The position numbers and the translations under genes were made by a program. This document shows positions 27,989-37,031 of a DNA stretch of 64,000 nt, one piece after another (within the stretch, counting starts at the first letter, position 1; every line of letters starts with the position of its first letter). The DNA is taken from the NCBI RefSeq assembly GCF_024172165.1, contig NZ_JAMZEB010000002.1:7771501-7835500 (forward strand), written 5' to 3'. The stretch comes from Nonomuraea thailandensis (lineage in GTDB: Bacteria > Actinomycetota > Actinomycetes > Streptosporangiales > Streptosporangiaceae). The notes under the pieces are model-generated. The model was not told the DNA's origin and did not search any database. It saw only the letters and a list, made by a program, of their open reading frames with translations.

Positions 27989-29716
27989 TCACTCGTGCCT
28001 GGCGCCGTCCCGGCCACGCAGGCGGTCCTCGATGGTCTCCACCAGGCCGGCGATCACGCCGTGGGGTGAGGGGCTGTAGTGCGGGATCGCCCACCGCGTG
28101 ATCCTGGCGTCGATCACCGTGGGGCGGCCCGAGCCCAGCGCCGCGCGGAAGGCGTCCTCGAACTCCGCAAGAGTCTCCACCCGGTACCCGTCCGCTCCGC
28201 ACGCCCGGGCGTAGGCGGCGAAGTCCGGGTTCCTGAACTCGACCAGGCCGGTCTCCAGGTACTCCGAGAGCTGGTAGAGCTTGATCAGCTTGAACTCCTG
28301 GTCGTCGAAGATGATCCAGATGACGGCGATGTCATGCTCGACGGCGGTCATCAGCTCGAAGCCGGACAGCGAGTAGCACCCGTCACCGCAGCCGACCACG
28401 ACCGTACGATCCGGGTGGGCGACCTTCAGCCCGATCGCGCCGTTGACGTGCCCGGCCATCGGCCCGAACGAGCCGGCCTTGCGGAAGTTCTGGCCCTCCT
28501 CGACGTCCACGTAGTAGCCGAGCCACGCCAGGTGGGCGCCCGCGTCGGCCAGGAGGACGGCGCGCGCCGGCAGCAGCCGGCCGATCGCCTGGGCGAGCTC
28601 CCCTGGATGGATCCTGCCGGTCAGGTGGGTGATGTGCCTGGCCTCGTAGTCCTTGCCGCTCACGTCGGCGGCCGGCACGTCCCCGACCTTCCTTTCCAGC
28701 GCCTCGACCAGGGCGGCGACCGCCGGGCGGGCGTCGGACAGGAGCGTGTGCTCGGCCTGGTACGCCTTGCGGAACTCGATCTCGCTGATGTTGACGTGGA
28801 TGAGCACCTTGCCGTCGAACAGGTCCCGGCGGTAGTTGAAGGTGGCGTGCTGGTTGAGGGAGTTGCCGACGCACAGGACGACGTCCGCCTCCCGGAACGC
28901 CTTCCAGGCGCTCGCGTGGCCGCTGTCGGAGAAGACTCCCAGCGCGAGGGGGTGCGTCTCCGACACGACGCCCTTGCCGTCGAGCGTGGTCAGCAGCGGG
29001 ATCTGGAACCGTTCGATCAGCTGCTTGATCTGCGGGCCGGCGCCGCTGCGGATCGCGCCGAACCCGGCGAGCACGACGATCCGCCGGCGCTCCCGGAGGG
29101 CGTCCGCGAGCACCGACGCGATCTCCTCGACGCGTTCCGGGTCGGGCGGGACCGGTGGGACGTCGAGCCGGACGGGCCGCGTTCTCGCGACGTCGATGCC
29201 GCGTTCGGTCAGGTCGAGGGGGACGTGGAGGTGAACGGGGCCGGGCCGCCCCTCGAAGGCGGTGTTGACGGCCTCCTCGAGCACGCCGAAGGTGTCCTCG
29301 GCGGACTCCAGCAGGAAGGACTTCTTGGTCGTGGCGGCGAACATGGCCCGGGAGTCGGGTGTCCCGCCGAGCCCCGAGGTCTCGTTCAGCGAGCCCCAGC
29401 CCTGCCACTTCCTGGGCGCGTATCCCGAGACGGCCAGGACCGGGTAGGAGTCGGACATCGCCATGGCCAGCCCGGAGAACAGGTTGAACGCGCCGGGCCC
29501 GGCAGTGGCGAAGCAGAAGCCCAGCTTCCCGCTGTACATCGCATACCCGCAGGCCATGAAGGACGCCGCCTGCTCGTGGCGGGTGATGATCGGCCGGATC
29601 CGCCGCGAATGCTTCAGCGCCAGCATCAGGCCCGCCGCGTTCTCTCCCGCTCCCCCGAAGGCGGCCTCGACCCCGACGTCCTCCAGCCCGGCGACGATGG
29701 CCTCGTAGACCCTCAT
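27989..29716 (-). CDS. Thiamine-diphosphate-dependent enzyme (acetolactate synthase / hydroxyacyl-CoA lyase superfamily)
   Basis: The 575-residue protein has the three ThDP-enzyme domains. The N-terminal PYR domain contains the catalytic Glu in TRHEQAASFMACGYA. The middle domain contains ALRERRRIVVLAGFGAIRSGAG. The PP domain contains GCGDGCYSLSGFELMTAVEHDIAVIWIIFDDQEF. In that last motif the usual metal-binding Asn after GDG-X(25-30) is replaced by Asp. It overlaps the nitroreductase-like gene by 4 nt and so belongs to the heme-fusion operon. Candidate reactions are decarboxylation or carboligation of 2-oxo acids, or cleavage of 2-hydroxyacyl-CoA, which would suit lipid alpha-oxidation. The substrate is not known. 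Confidence 0.85.
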   Translation of the reverse strand: MRVYEAIVAGLEDVGVEAAFGGAGENAAGLMLALKHSRRIRPIITRHEQAASFMACGYAMYSGKLGFCFATAGPGAFNLFSGLAMAMSDSYPVLAVSGYAPRKWQGWGSLNETSGLGGTPDSRAMFAATTKKSFLLESAEDTFGVLEEAVNTAFEGRPGPVHLHVPLDLTERGIDVARTRPVRLDVPPVPPDPERVEEIASVLADALRERRRIVVLAGFGAIRSGAGPQIKQLIERFQIPLLTTLDGKGVVSETHPLALGVFSDSGHASAWKAFREADVVLCVGNSLNQHATFNYRRDLFDGKVLIHVNISEIEFRKAYQAEHTLLSDARPAVAALVEALERKVGDVPAADVSGKDYEARHITHLTGRIHPGELAQAIGRLLPARAVLLADAGAHLAWLGYYVDVEEGQNFRKAGSFGPMAGHVNGAIGLKVAHPDRTVVVGCGDGCYSLSGFELMTAVEHDIAVIWIIFDDQEFKLIKLYQLSEYLETGLVEFRNPDFAAYARACGADGYRVETLAEFEDAFRAALGSGRPTVIDARITRWAIPHYSPSPHGVIAGLVETIEDRLRGRDGARHE

Positions 29717-31101
29717 GGACGCGTCCCGTCCGCGTGCCAGCGCGCGGCATGCCGCTGATGCGCGTCGGTCATCCCGTTCGCGAAGAACCGCTCGTAGTAC
29801 TCGGTTTCGACGTGATGGGTCTGCAGCCAGATGCCGGGCACGTGGACGGCGTCGGTGTGGGCGGGGAAACGGCCGTGCGTGCGGTGGATGTAGACGCAGA
29901 CGTCCCGCGCGCAGTCGATCACCTCCTGCTCGTACGCGCTCGCCTCGGCCAGGTAACGCCGCCCGTAGTCGCCCTTGTAGATGTGGGAGAAGGTCTTCTC
30001 GTCGGTGTAGACGCCGCCTGGGCCGAACTTCGCCCGTACGACGCTGTCCACGGCCGCCTCCATCGAGGGGAAGTTGGGCGGGCAGGCGGCCTTGATCAGG
30101 TGCTCCCCATCCACCCGCAGGCCGACCGGGTGGGAGCGCAGGGTGGCGTACTTCGGCAGCGGCACGTGCCAGCGCAGGACGTCGGCGAGGCGGAAGCGCG
30201 GCGTGACGAAGTCGAAGCCGAGCATCCGGCCGTAGGCGCGGGAGAACTTCGGGTCGCCCAGCATGATCTGCGGATGGATCGTGCCGTGGATCCAGGCGCC
30301 CAGCCCCATCGCGTCGGCGGCCAGCATGAGGTTCTGCACGAGCAGGTCCGCCTCGATCTGGGTGCGCATCGTCCCCATGGCGCCGAGCGGCACCTTGACG
30401 TCCGGGTTGAGGAACCCGTTCTTGACCCACTTGCCCACGCCCGCCAGGCGATAGAGGTTGCGGTCGTCGACCAACGTCGGCCTGGCCCCCTCCGGCTGGG
30501 TGAGCAGGAACATCAGGCAGTTGATGTACTGATGGGAGAGGTCCACCACGGGCAGGAAGATCGTGGTGCCGGGCAGGTTGGACAGGAACCGGTTCGCATC
30601 GAGGTAGGCGGGGAAGTCCCGCCGCCCCTCGGCCACGTCGAGCCGGCGGTCGAGGACCCGCACCTTGGCCTGGCGGGCCCGCTCGATCAGCGATTCGGCG
30701 GTGAAGGGCAGGTCCGCGGCGGGTGGGAGTTTCCTCAGGTAGTACGTGCCGGTGTCGTTGATCATGAAGAAGTGGGTGCCCTGGGCGTTGTCGGGGCTGC
30801 CCGCAGTCCGGCCGGCCATGGTGAGGTTGGGCTTGGCCATGATGGGGTCGCCGTCCCGCGGATCCTCGAACGGCCGGTCGGGCATGGTCAGCCCGGAGCA
30901 GCCGGTGAGCGCGATGAGCAGCGCCTCCTCCAGCTCCGTCAGCGGCATCGGCGGGTGTGGTGACCGGTAGCTCATCGAACCCGCCGGGACGGCCGCGCCG
31001 CGGCTGACGCGGTGGGTCCGGCGTTTCCAGATGGTCTCCATCAGCGGCCGGGACAGGAGCGCTTCCAGCCCTTCCTGCCTGGTGGCGGGCTTGACGTCCA
31101 T
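29713..31101 (-). CDS. Nitroreductase-like flavoprotein of unknown function
   Basis: The 462-residue product resembles the nitroreductase fold by pattern: an N-terminal METIWKRRTHRVSRGAAVPAGSM with PLTELEEALLIALTGCSGL (like the RRS-x-R and LLxAATG motifs), and a later LLVQNLMLAADAMGLGAWIHGTIHPQIMLGDP (like the LAAxxxGLG motif). The C-terminal 150 residues (FSHIYKGDYGRRYLAEASAYEQEVIDCARDVCVYIHRTHGRFPAH) are not recognised. It starts 14 nt after the catalase/cyclooxygenase-like fusion and overlaps the ThDP gene. An FMN-dependent oxidoreductase acting on the fusion's product is a guess from gene order. Confidence 0.65.
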   Translation of the reverse strand: MDVKPATRQEGLEALLSRPLMETIWKRRTHRVSRGAAVPAGSMSYRSPHPPMPLTELEEALLIALTGCSGLTMPDRPFEDPRDGDPIMAKPNLTMAGRTAGSPDNAQGTHFFMINDTGTYYLRKLPPAADLPFTAESLIERARQAKVRVLDRRLDVAEGRRDFPAYLDANRFLSNLPGTTIFLPVVDLSHQYINCLMFLLTQPEGARPTLVDDRNLYRLAGVGKWVKNGFLNPDVKVPLGAMGTMRTQIEADLLVQNLMLAADAMGLGAWIHGTIHPQIMLGDPKFSRAYGRMLGFDFVTPRFRLADVLRWHVPLPKYATLRSHPVGLRVDGEHLIKAACPPNFPSMEAAVDSVVRAKFGPGGVYTDEKTFSHIYKGDYGRRYLAEASAYEQEVIDCARDVCVYIHRTHGRFPAHTDAVHVPGIWLQTHHVETEYYERFFANGMTDAHQRHAARWHADGTRP

Positions 31102-31115
31102 GATCGGGCTCGCTT

Positions 31116-34031
31116 TCAGTCGTGCGTGGTGCCGGTGTTCGCCTCGGGCCTGGCCGGGCGCCACGGCGCGAAGGCGCTCGTGGTCCGGGGCAGGACCGCC
31201 GCCAGTTCGGGGCAGTGCCGCAGGATGACGCTCGTCATGCCGTTGCGGGCGATCCAGTCCATCCCCAGCGGGGTGTAGATCTCGGGCCTGAAGTCGACGG
31301 TGAGGAAGCGGTCGCTCTGCAGCCGCCGGCTGGCCATGAGGATGAAGACGCGGAACGCCGTGTCGCTGAACCCGAAGCGCTCGGGCGGGTTCTCCGCGAA
31401 GAGCCCGACCATCGTGTCGATGTCGTCGACCGAACGGTAGACGTCCCGTAGCCGGGCCAGGCTGTCGGGGTCGGAGGTGAGGTCCTCGAAGCGCCGCAGG
31501 CGCGGCTGGTGCAGGCCGGCGCGGAAGTCGTTGTAGCGCGGCACGGCGCGGCGGCGCGTGCGGACCAGGTCGACCACGGAGAGGTCGATGATCTCGCCGT
31601 CCCGCTCGAACGCCTGCAGCGCGCGCGGGAAGTTGCGCAGCGTGATGGCCCCCGGATGGGCGATGCCGAACGAGTAGAGCGAGTTCGCCAGGCCGGTCCG
31701 GCGCATGACCGGCTCGGTGGCGGCGCCCTGCACGTCGTTGAAGCCGAGCGTCTCCAGCCGTCGCCCGCTCCTGTGGTCGGCGAGCTCGTAGTCGTCCGGG
31801 ATCAGCGGGTGCATGCGGTAGACGGTGACGAAGTCCTCGGTCAGCGAGTACGGCGCGCCGTGATGGTCGGGCAGCGTCCGCGGGATGCCGGTGAGCGCGT
31901 GCGTGTCGGCCAGCCACAGCCCCAGATGGGTCAGCCAGCTCTTCGGCGGCCCCTGCCAGTTGGCCGTCAGCCCGATGTCGATCAGCTCGGTGGCGAGGAT
32001 GGCGGGTGTCCACTCCACTGTGTGGATCTTGGCGATGAGGGCGGAGACCACGAGCCTGGCCGTGTGGTAGACCGACTCCTCGTCCAGGCCGGGATACTCC
32101 TCGCGCAGGGCCCGGCACACGGCGTTGTGCTCGCGGGCGAAGAGCGTGTGCATGACGCTGAGCCCGAGCCACCAGTTGTTGCGGAATCCGGTGATCGGGA
32201 TGCCGTCCGGTCCTGGCACCAGGTGGCCGTCCTCCAGGCGCAGCGACGCGCCGCCGTCCGGCTCGCGCAGGGATCGCGCGACGGTCTCGTCCCCGCCGTA
32301 GACCTCCGAGCCGTCCCACCAGTGGGAGGCCGCGTTGGCGGACAGGATCGGCGGCCCCGTCCCGCCGGCCGGGCGCAGGTCGTCGTTCTCGGCGAAGCGC
32401 ATCACATTCTCGGGCGTGCCTCCCGGGGTGTTGGCCCACGTCATGCCGTACGGGAGCGGCACCTCGACGCTCCTGGTCCCGGGCGGGCAGCGCTTGTGGT
32501 CCACCCAGTCGTGCACCTGGAACTGGATCCAGGCGGCGGCGATCACGTTCAGCGACCGTGCCGGGATGAAGCTGTCACGGTGGAGCAGCTCCCTGCTGAC
32601 GACCACCGGATTCGGCTCGTCGAACAGGTCCGGCCGGTAGACGGGCTGGAGGTTGCGGCCGAAGGCCGAGCCGAGGGCTCCCATGGCGGGGTCGGACAGG
32701 TCGTTGCAGGTGCCGTCGTAGGTGCGCCTGACGAGCAGGGTCTCGTCGAGAGGCGGGGGCACCGGATGGGCCCGGGGAGGGGCCTGACGCACCTCGGTGT
32801 CGATCAGGTTGTCGCGGCGCAGCACCTGCCGGATGGTCGCGACGTTGAGCAGGCCGATCCAGGTCGGCAGCCTGTGCCAGGGGACGTACCGGTTGAGCAC
32901 GCCGAACGCGCCGCGCAGCAGGGCGCCGACGACGAGGTTGCGTCGCGGCGTGGGCGTGACGAAGCGGCGTCCGCGGCGATGGGCGCTGCCGGCCTCGTAG
33001 GCGGCCTTGCGCGCGCGGTTGAGGTTGCCCAGGGGGCGGAACTCGTCGGTGGTGTTCCACGGGTCGAAGGCGAGCCGGTCGATGCGGATCCCGGCGGCCC
33101 GCGCGTCCGCGGTGCCGACGTCCTGGCGCGGGATCGTCAGCGTGGCCACGGGAACGACGGGCACGTCCGCGTCCGGCCAGTCCGCGGCTCCGTCCTCGAC
33201 GGGCGTGAGGCCGGCGTCCTCGTAGCGCTGCACGCACAGGTCGAAGACGACGTCCTGACTGGCCAGCCGGGCCGCGAGCTCGTGCGACAGGTAGTCGGCG
33301 TCCTCCCGCGGCACGGGGACCGCCGAGGGGGACACCGCGGCCGGCCGGAGCCGGTAGCGGACGGGGCCGGCCTGGCCCCAGAGGATGGCGCCCCGGCTCC
33401 AGTACGTCTCCAGGGCGAGGCTGCGCACCTCACGCCGGGTTCCGGCGAGCACGTTGCGCCGCATGCGGGCGGCGGTGGACCAGCCCAGAGCCCAGGGCAG
33501 CTTGACGTACAACGCCACGGCCTTGCGCAGGGTGGTGGTCGCTCCGGCCATGACCTGCGCGAACACCACGAACTCGCGCGCGTTCGCGGCGTGGGAGACC
33601 GGGTGGTTCGTCATGAGGAGGTCGTGGGTCTCCTCAGCCCCCACCTGGATCCGCAGGGCCGCGCCCCTCAGGTCGGGGGCGGAGTCGGGCTGGCGGACGC
33701 CGCTCGCGTTCGACAGGCGGACGATGACCGGGTATTCGGCGCCGGGCTGGGCGAATCCGGTCCGCAGCTCCTCGGGCAGCGAGGTGTGGAACCTCAGTCT
33801 GGCGTTCTCGACACCGAGGATCGCCTTCGCGTGGAAGGCCCGGTCGATCCCGGCGGCGCCGCTGCGCTCCTTGATCTTGAGCTGGACGCGCATGAGGTCA
33901 CCGGCGAGCCGTTCCAGGATCACCCGCTCCGCCTCGGGCGAGCCTCCGACGTAACGCTCGTACTGCTCGGCCGTGGAGGTTTCGCGCACCACCGGAGGCT
34001 CGTCGACGATGCGCTCCTGCTGCTTGGCCAT
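31116..34031 (-). CDS. Fusion of a catalase-related heme domain with a cyclooxygenase/alpha-dioxygenase-type heme domain
   Basis: The 971-residue protein has two heme domains. Residues about 40-355 are catalase-related: RAFHAKAILG with the distal His67, PVIVRLSNASG, DLLMTNHPV, and PWNTTDEFRPLGNLNRARKAAY with a probable proximal Tyr345. Residues about 435-960 are an animal-type heme peroxidase: QVHDWVDH (distal His507), FAREHNAVCRAL, and VYRMHPLIPD with Tyr738 and His741 in the Y-x-x-H spacing of cyclooxygenase Tyr385/His388. Catalase-related enzymes fused to lipid oxygenases convert fatty-acid hydroperoxides in corals and cyanobacteria, so an oxylipin role is likely. No signal peptide is seen. 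It leads the operon with the nitroreductase-like and ThDP genes. Confidence 0.88.
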   Translation of the reverse strand: MAKQQERIVDEPPVVRETSTAEQYERYVGGSPEAERVILERLAGDLMRVQLKIKERSGAAGIDRAFHAKAILGVENARLRFHTSLPEELRTGFAQPGAEYPVIVRLSNASGVRQPDSAPDLRGAALRIQVGAEETHDLLMTNHPVSHAANAREFVVFAQVMAGATTTLRKAVALYVKLPWALGWSTAARMRRNVLAGTRREVRSLALETYWSRGAILWGQAGPVRYRLRPAAVSPSAVPVPREDADYLSHELAARLASQDVVFDLCVQRYEDAGLTPVEDGAADWPDADVPVVPVATLTIPRQDVGTADARAAGIRIDRLAFDPWNTTDEFRPLGNLNRARKAAYEAGSAHRRGRRFVTPTPRRNLVVGALLRGAFGVLNRYVPWHRLPTWIGLLNVATIRQVLRRDNLIDTEVRQAPPRAHPVPPPLDETLLVRRTYDGTCNDLSDPAMGALGSAFGRNLQPVYRPDLFDEPNPVVVSRELLHRDSFIPARSLNVIAAAWIQFQVHDWVDHKRCPPGTRSVEVPLPYGMTWANTPGGTPENVMRFAENDDLRPAGGTGPPILSANAASHWWDGSEVYGGDETVARSLREPDGGASLRLEDGHLVPGPDGIPITGFRNNWWLGLSVMHTLFAREHNAVCRALREEYPGLDEESVYHTARLVVSALIAKIHTVEWTPAILATELIDIGLTANWQGPPKSWLTHLGLWLADTHALTGIPRTLPDHHGAPYSLTEDFVTVYRMHPLIPDDYELADHRSGRRLETLGFNDVQGAATEPVMRRTGLANSLYSFGIAHPGAITLRNFPRALQAFERDGEIIDLSVVDLVRTRRRAVPRYNDFRAGLHQPRLRRFEDLTSDPDSLARLRDVYRSVDDIDTMVGLFAENPPERFGFSDTAFRVFILMASRRLQSDRFLTVDFRPEIYTPLGMDWIARNGMTSVILRHCPELAAVLPRTTSAFAPWRPARPEANTGTTHD

Positions 34032-34178
34032 GAGAACTCCCCCGAGAATGCGGCCGCCGCGCCGGGCATGAGCGATCGCGGCGCGGGATCTTTGTCCGCT
34101 ATTCCCTCCGCCCGGCCGGACAATGCGCCCCTTTCCCCCAGCGCTGCCTATTCTTGGGAGAACGGGTATCTTCCCCGG

Positions 34179-35153
34179 TCAGTCGGGATTTGTCGCTTCG
34201 GCGGCCCTGCCCACGCCGCGTGAGGCGTCCCGCACGTTGCTGAGCACGTTCTGACCCTGCTCGTCCACCAGCCGGGTGATGAGCTGCTGCGCGGCGCCGA
34301 AGATCGCCGCCCAGCCGAGGATCTGCGCTCTGCTGTCGAGGTCGCTCAGCCCCGGGACGAAGCGCGCCTGGATCAGCATCAGCCCGATGACCGCCGACAC
34401 CGCTCCGGCCGGGAGCTTCAACAGCGCCAGCACGATGGGAAGGGTGTAGGGGGCCGAGGTCCCGTGGATGTGGCGCAGGCCGATCGCGCCCACCAGCGAG
34501 GCCGCGGACAGGCCGATGAGCTCCACGATGGCCACGTCCCAGGCCGTCGGGGTGAGCCCGATGGGGCACGCGGGGCCGGCCTTGGGATCGTCGAAGCACA
34601 GGTTGATCGCATGGGGGTGGATGGCCCCCACCACGAGCAGGGCCGCGGCGACGGCGATCAGGACGAAGGTGGAGATCAGGATCGTGTTGCGGAAGCTGCG
34701 CAGCCGCACCTTCTCCTGCTGGGCGGCGATGTTGGCCGCCTGAAGCGTGATCACCGCCAGGGTGCGGTCCTGCGGCGACAACTTGCCGTCCTGGCCGCGA
34801 AGATGCTCCTCCAGCTTGGTCCGGCGCGGGTCCTGCGGCCCCAGGTGCTGCAACGCCCGTGCGAGCACGTCGCTGCCCCACCAGGGAAGCTCCGCCTCTG
34901 GCAGGAGTTTCAGCAGGGCGACCTCCACCTTGTTGATGTTCGCCCAGGTGCGGTCCACGGCGAGGCCGGACCAGGCCCCGCGCAGGCTCGCCCGGCCCGC
35001 CGCGGCCTCACGAGCCGCGTCGAGATGTCGCTGGGCGCCCCTGGCCGGCGCGGACCCGTCGTCGTAGCCGTCGAGCTGGCTCTGCAGCTCGGCGATGTAG
35101 GCCAGCGCGCGCTGCCGCCACGAGAACGCCTTCTCACCGGCCACATCCTGCAT
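34179..35153 (-). CDS. Membrane protein with N-terminal helical domain, unknown function
   Basis: I do not recognise the family. The 324-residue protein has a soluble, helical N-terminal half of about 175 residues (WRQRALAYIAELQSQLDGYDDGSAPARGAQRHLDAAREAA...). Four or five hydrophobic segments follow: TILISTFVLIAVAAALLVVGAI, VAIVELIGLSAASLVGAIGL, LPIVLALLKLPAGAVSAVIGLMLI and ILGWAAIFGAAQQLITRLV. The C-terminal tail is polar (DEQGQNVLSNVRDASRGVGRAAEATNPD). It lies upstream of the heme-fusion gene (147-nt gap, same strand) but may be a separate unit. There is no enzymatic motif. Confidence 0.75.
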   Translation of the reverse strand: MQDVAGEKAFSWRQRALAYIAELQSQLDGYDDGSAPARGAQRHLDAAREAAAGRASLRGAWSGLAVDRTWANINKVEVALLKLLPEAELPWWGSDVLARALQHLGPQDPRRTKLEEHLRGQDGKLSPQDRTLAVITLQAANIAAQQEKVRLRSFRNTILISTFVLIAVAAALLVVGAIHPHAINLCFDDPKAGPACPIGLTPTAWDVAIVELIGLSAASLVGAIGLRHIHGTSAPYTLPIVLALLKLPAGAVSAVIGLMLIQARFVPGLSDLDSRAQILGWAAIFGAAQQLITRLVDEQGQNVLSNVRDASRGVGRAAEATNPD

Positions 35154-35292
35154 CGCTGTGCGTCTCTCCGCGTGCGCTCCCGCTGTCTACCCACGGGTTG
35201 CCCGGGACGGCACGCGGAGGAACGACCATCTGCTCAACCACGGGGAAATCCGGGCCCGTTGTTGACGTTCTCTCCTTCCCGCGGCGATGCCG

Positions 35293-35323
35293 GGCCCGGC
35301 CCCGCGGCGGGCGGGGCCGGGCC
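35293..35323 (-). terminator. Strong GC hairpin after the GNAT gene
   Basis: A perfect 13-bp stem (35293-35305 with 35311-35323) and a 5-nt loop lie 15 nt downstream of the stop codon at 35339. No U-tract follows on the minus strand, as is common for actinobacterial terminators. Confidence 0.65.
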
Positions 35324-35338
35324 TCGCCCGCACCGGAT

Positions 35339-35941
35339 CTAGGCGCTGATCAGCTCGGCGAGCGTGAGGTCGCGGAAGACCGTGGGCTGCACGTCCTCCG
35401 ACGGGCGCTGGAAGAGCGCGCCCGACGACCGGTGCGGCAGGTCCACCGTGCGTACGTGGCGGAAGCCGCGGTCGCGGTAGTAGCCCTGCAGCCGCGGGTT
35501 GGCCTTGGCGCAGTCGAGGCGGACCCAGGGCAGGCCCGCCGAGAAGGCCGCGGCGCACGCCCAGTCGAGCAGGGCGTCGCCGAGGCCGGAGCCCGACCAG
35601 GGGCGGGCGACGGCCAGCTTGTGGATGTAGAGCGCCGCGCCCGGATCGTCGCCGGAGGTCCAGAACTCGGGGTCCGCGTGGTCGTCGAGGGCCATGGTGG
35701 CCACCGGCGGGGCCGACTCGTCGGGGTCGAGGTATCTGAGCTCGTCGTCCAGCAGGAACAACACGCGATCCTCGATGAGCGGCTCGATCCGCTCGGGGCC
35801 GAACCCTGCCCGCGGCCACTGCCGCACTCCCTGCGTGTGGAGCCACTCGGCGGTGTCGGCGAGCAGCGTGAGGACGCCGGGAAGGTCCGCGGGTTCCGCT
35901 CTGCGGAGTGAGAGCGGGTGCAGCAGGGTGTTGGTGTGCAT
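35339..35941 (-). CDS. GNAT-family N-acetyltransferase
   Basis: The 200-residue protein has the GNAT acetyl-CoA fold: an N-terminal LRRAEPADLPGVLTLLADTAEWLHTQGVRQWP, the core ALYIHKLAVARPWSGSGLGDALLDWACAAA (motif A with the pyrophosphate loop RPWSGSGLG) and WVRLDCAKANPRLQGYYRDRGFRHV (motif B). The substrate is unknown. It is a single gene ending at a GC hairpin. The 203 nt upstream, toward the GntR gene, contain an AT-rich patch (36029-36053) that probably holds its promoter. Confidence 0.9.
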   Translation of the reverse strand: MHTNTLLHPLSLRRAEPADLPGVLTLLADTAEWLHTQGVRQWPRAGFGPERIEPLIEDRVLFLLDDELRYLDPDESAPPVATMALDDHADPEFWTSGDDPGAALYIHKLAVARPWSGSGLGDALLDWACAAAFSAGLPWVRLDCAKANPRLQGYYRDRGFRHVRTVDLPHRSSGALFQRPSEDVQPTVFRDLTLAELISA

Positions 35942-36144
35942 AGTAGTACCCTTCGTTGCGTTGGGTGTCCGCGCCTGCGCACAGCGTGATGACGCAATGT
36001 CGCATGGGGGCGAAATGGGGCCTCAACCCGATATATATGGATAAATGGCGATTTAGGGGAGTATGCACGACTCCCCCAGGCCAGCGAGGCGGCTATTTCT
36101 CGCTGCACCCGGCCGGCGGGATCACCCCTTCACCCACGAGCTCG

Positions 36145-36900
36145 TCAGCGGCGATCGAGCTCGTATCTGATCAAATGTTTGTCGGCTGGCAAAACCGACA
36201 CGGCGACACGCACTGGCATGTCTGCCCCGTCGTACCCCACTCGGACGTACACCATGACTGGCGTACCGAGTTCGAGTTGGAGGCGTTCGGCCTCCTCCTG
36301 GTTGGGCATGCGCGCCCAGATGTCGTCGACGACGCGCACCTGCGCATGGCCCAGGTCTTCCAGCACCCGGTTCGCCCCTCGCGCGATGTCTCCGGGTCTG
36401 GCGATCTCGGAGTCGGCAACCAGATCGCGGGGGAAGTAGGAATCGTTGGTGTTGTACGGCTGCCCGTCCACGAAACGCAGACGGCGTCTCACCACCGCCA
36501 ATTCCCCGTCGGCCAACTCCAGCCTGCTGGCGATCTCCTCGACGGGAGACACCGTCAGCACCTCGATGTACTGGCTGGGTGCACGGCCTTCCTGCCCGAC
36601 GGCGTAGGCGAACGCCTCGCGCAGTTCCCCGCTGGGTTGCGGCTCCAGCTCCCGCTGCGGATAGATCAGCAGCGGTCTGCGGTCCCTGACCACGGTGCCG
36701 CGCCGCGGCGTGCGCGTGACCAGACCCTCGTTGACGAGTTCGCCGAGGGCCAGCCTCACCGTGTTCCTGCTCACCCCATGGTCTTCCATGAGCTGCGCCT
36801 CGGTCGGCAGCTGCGCCCCGGGGCCGAGGACACCCGAGTAGATGGCTCGTCGCAACTCCGAAGCCACCTGCTGATACAGCACCGACCTTGCCACTTTCAC
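36145..36900 (-). CDS. GntR-family transcriptional regulator (HutC/UTRA type)
   Basis: The 251-residue protein has an N-terminal winged-helix domain (SVLYQQVASELRRAIYSGVLGPGAQLPTEAQLMEDHGVSRNTVRLALGELVNEGLVTRTPRRGTVV) and a C-terminal UTRA ligand domain (EDLGHAQVRVVDDIWARMPNQEEAERLQLELGTPVMVYVRVGY). HutC-type GntR proteins sense small metabolites. It is divergent from the small gene at 37032. A perfect dyad, TTGTTCCAACAA, lies just before its start codon and a related TTGGTACAA lies at 36989, so autoregulation and control of the neighbour are likely. The inducer is unknown. Confidence 0.9.
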   Translation of the reverse strand: MKVARSVLYQQVASELRRAIYSGVLGPGAQLPTEAQLMEDHGVSRNTVRLALGELVNEGLVTRTPRRGTVVRDRRPLLIYPQRELEPQPSGELREAFAYAVGQEGRAPSQYIEVLTVSPVEEIASRLELADGELAVVRRRLRFVDGQPYNTNDSYFPRDLVADSEIARPGDIARGANRVLEDLGHAQVRVVDDIWARMPNQEEAERLQLELGTPVMVYVRVGYDGADMPVRVAVSVLPADKHLIRYELDRR

Positions 36901-36905
36901 CCCTT

Positions 36906-36917
36906 TTGTTCCAACAA
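36906..36917. promoter_or_regulatory. Candidate GntR operator
   Basis: TTGTTCCAACAA is a perfect inverted repeat 5 nt upstream of the GntR start codon. A similar dyad, TTGGTACAA, occurs at 36989-36997 in the same intergenic region, close to the divergent small gene. Confidence 0.5.
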
Positions 36918-37031
36918 TTTAGACGATCTGGTTCTAGCAGGCCACAACCCCTTGACCGAACCACCTCCACCGGCCCATCATCCATTCGTTGGTACAAATC
37001 CATCTAAAGGCCGGTGAGGGGGTGAAGGCCA

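Noticed and set aside
29713..31101. Azoline dehydrogenase (SagB/McbC) partner for the YcaO
   Set aside because: The nitroreductase-like protein is in a different operon more than 4 kb away, tightly coupled to the heme fusion and ThDP genes, so pairing with the YcaO is not supported.
31509..34223. Plus-strand frame antisense to the heme-fusion gene
   Set aside because: The minus-strand protein has clear catalase and peroxidase motifs; the antisense frame has none.
20613..35153. Mobile element or prophage carrying the accessory block
   Set aside because: No integrase, transposase, attachment repeat or tRNA boundary is visible; the block may still be horizontally acquired but the sequence gives no mechanism.
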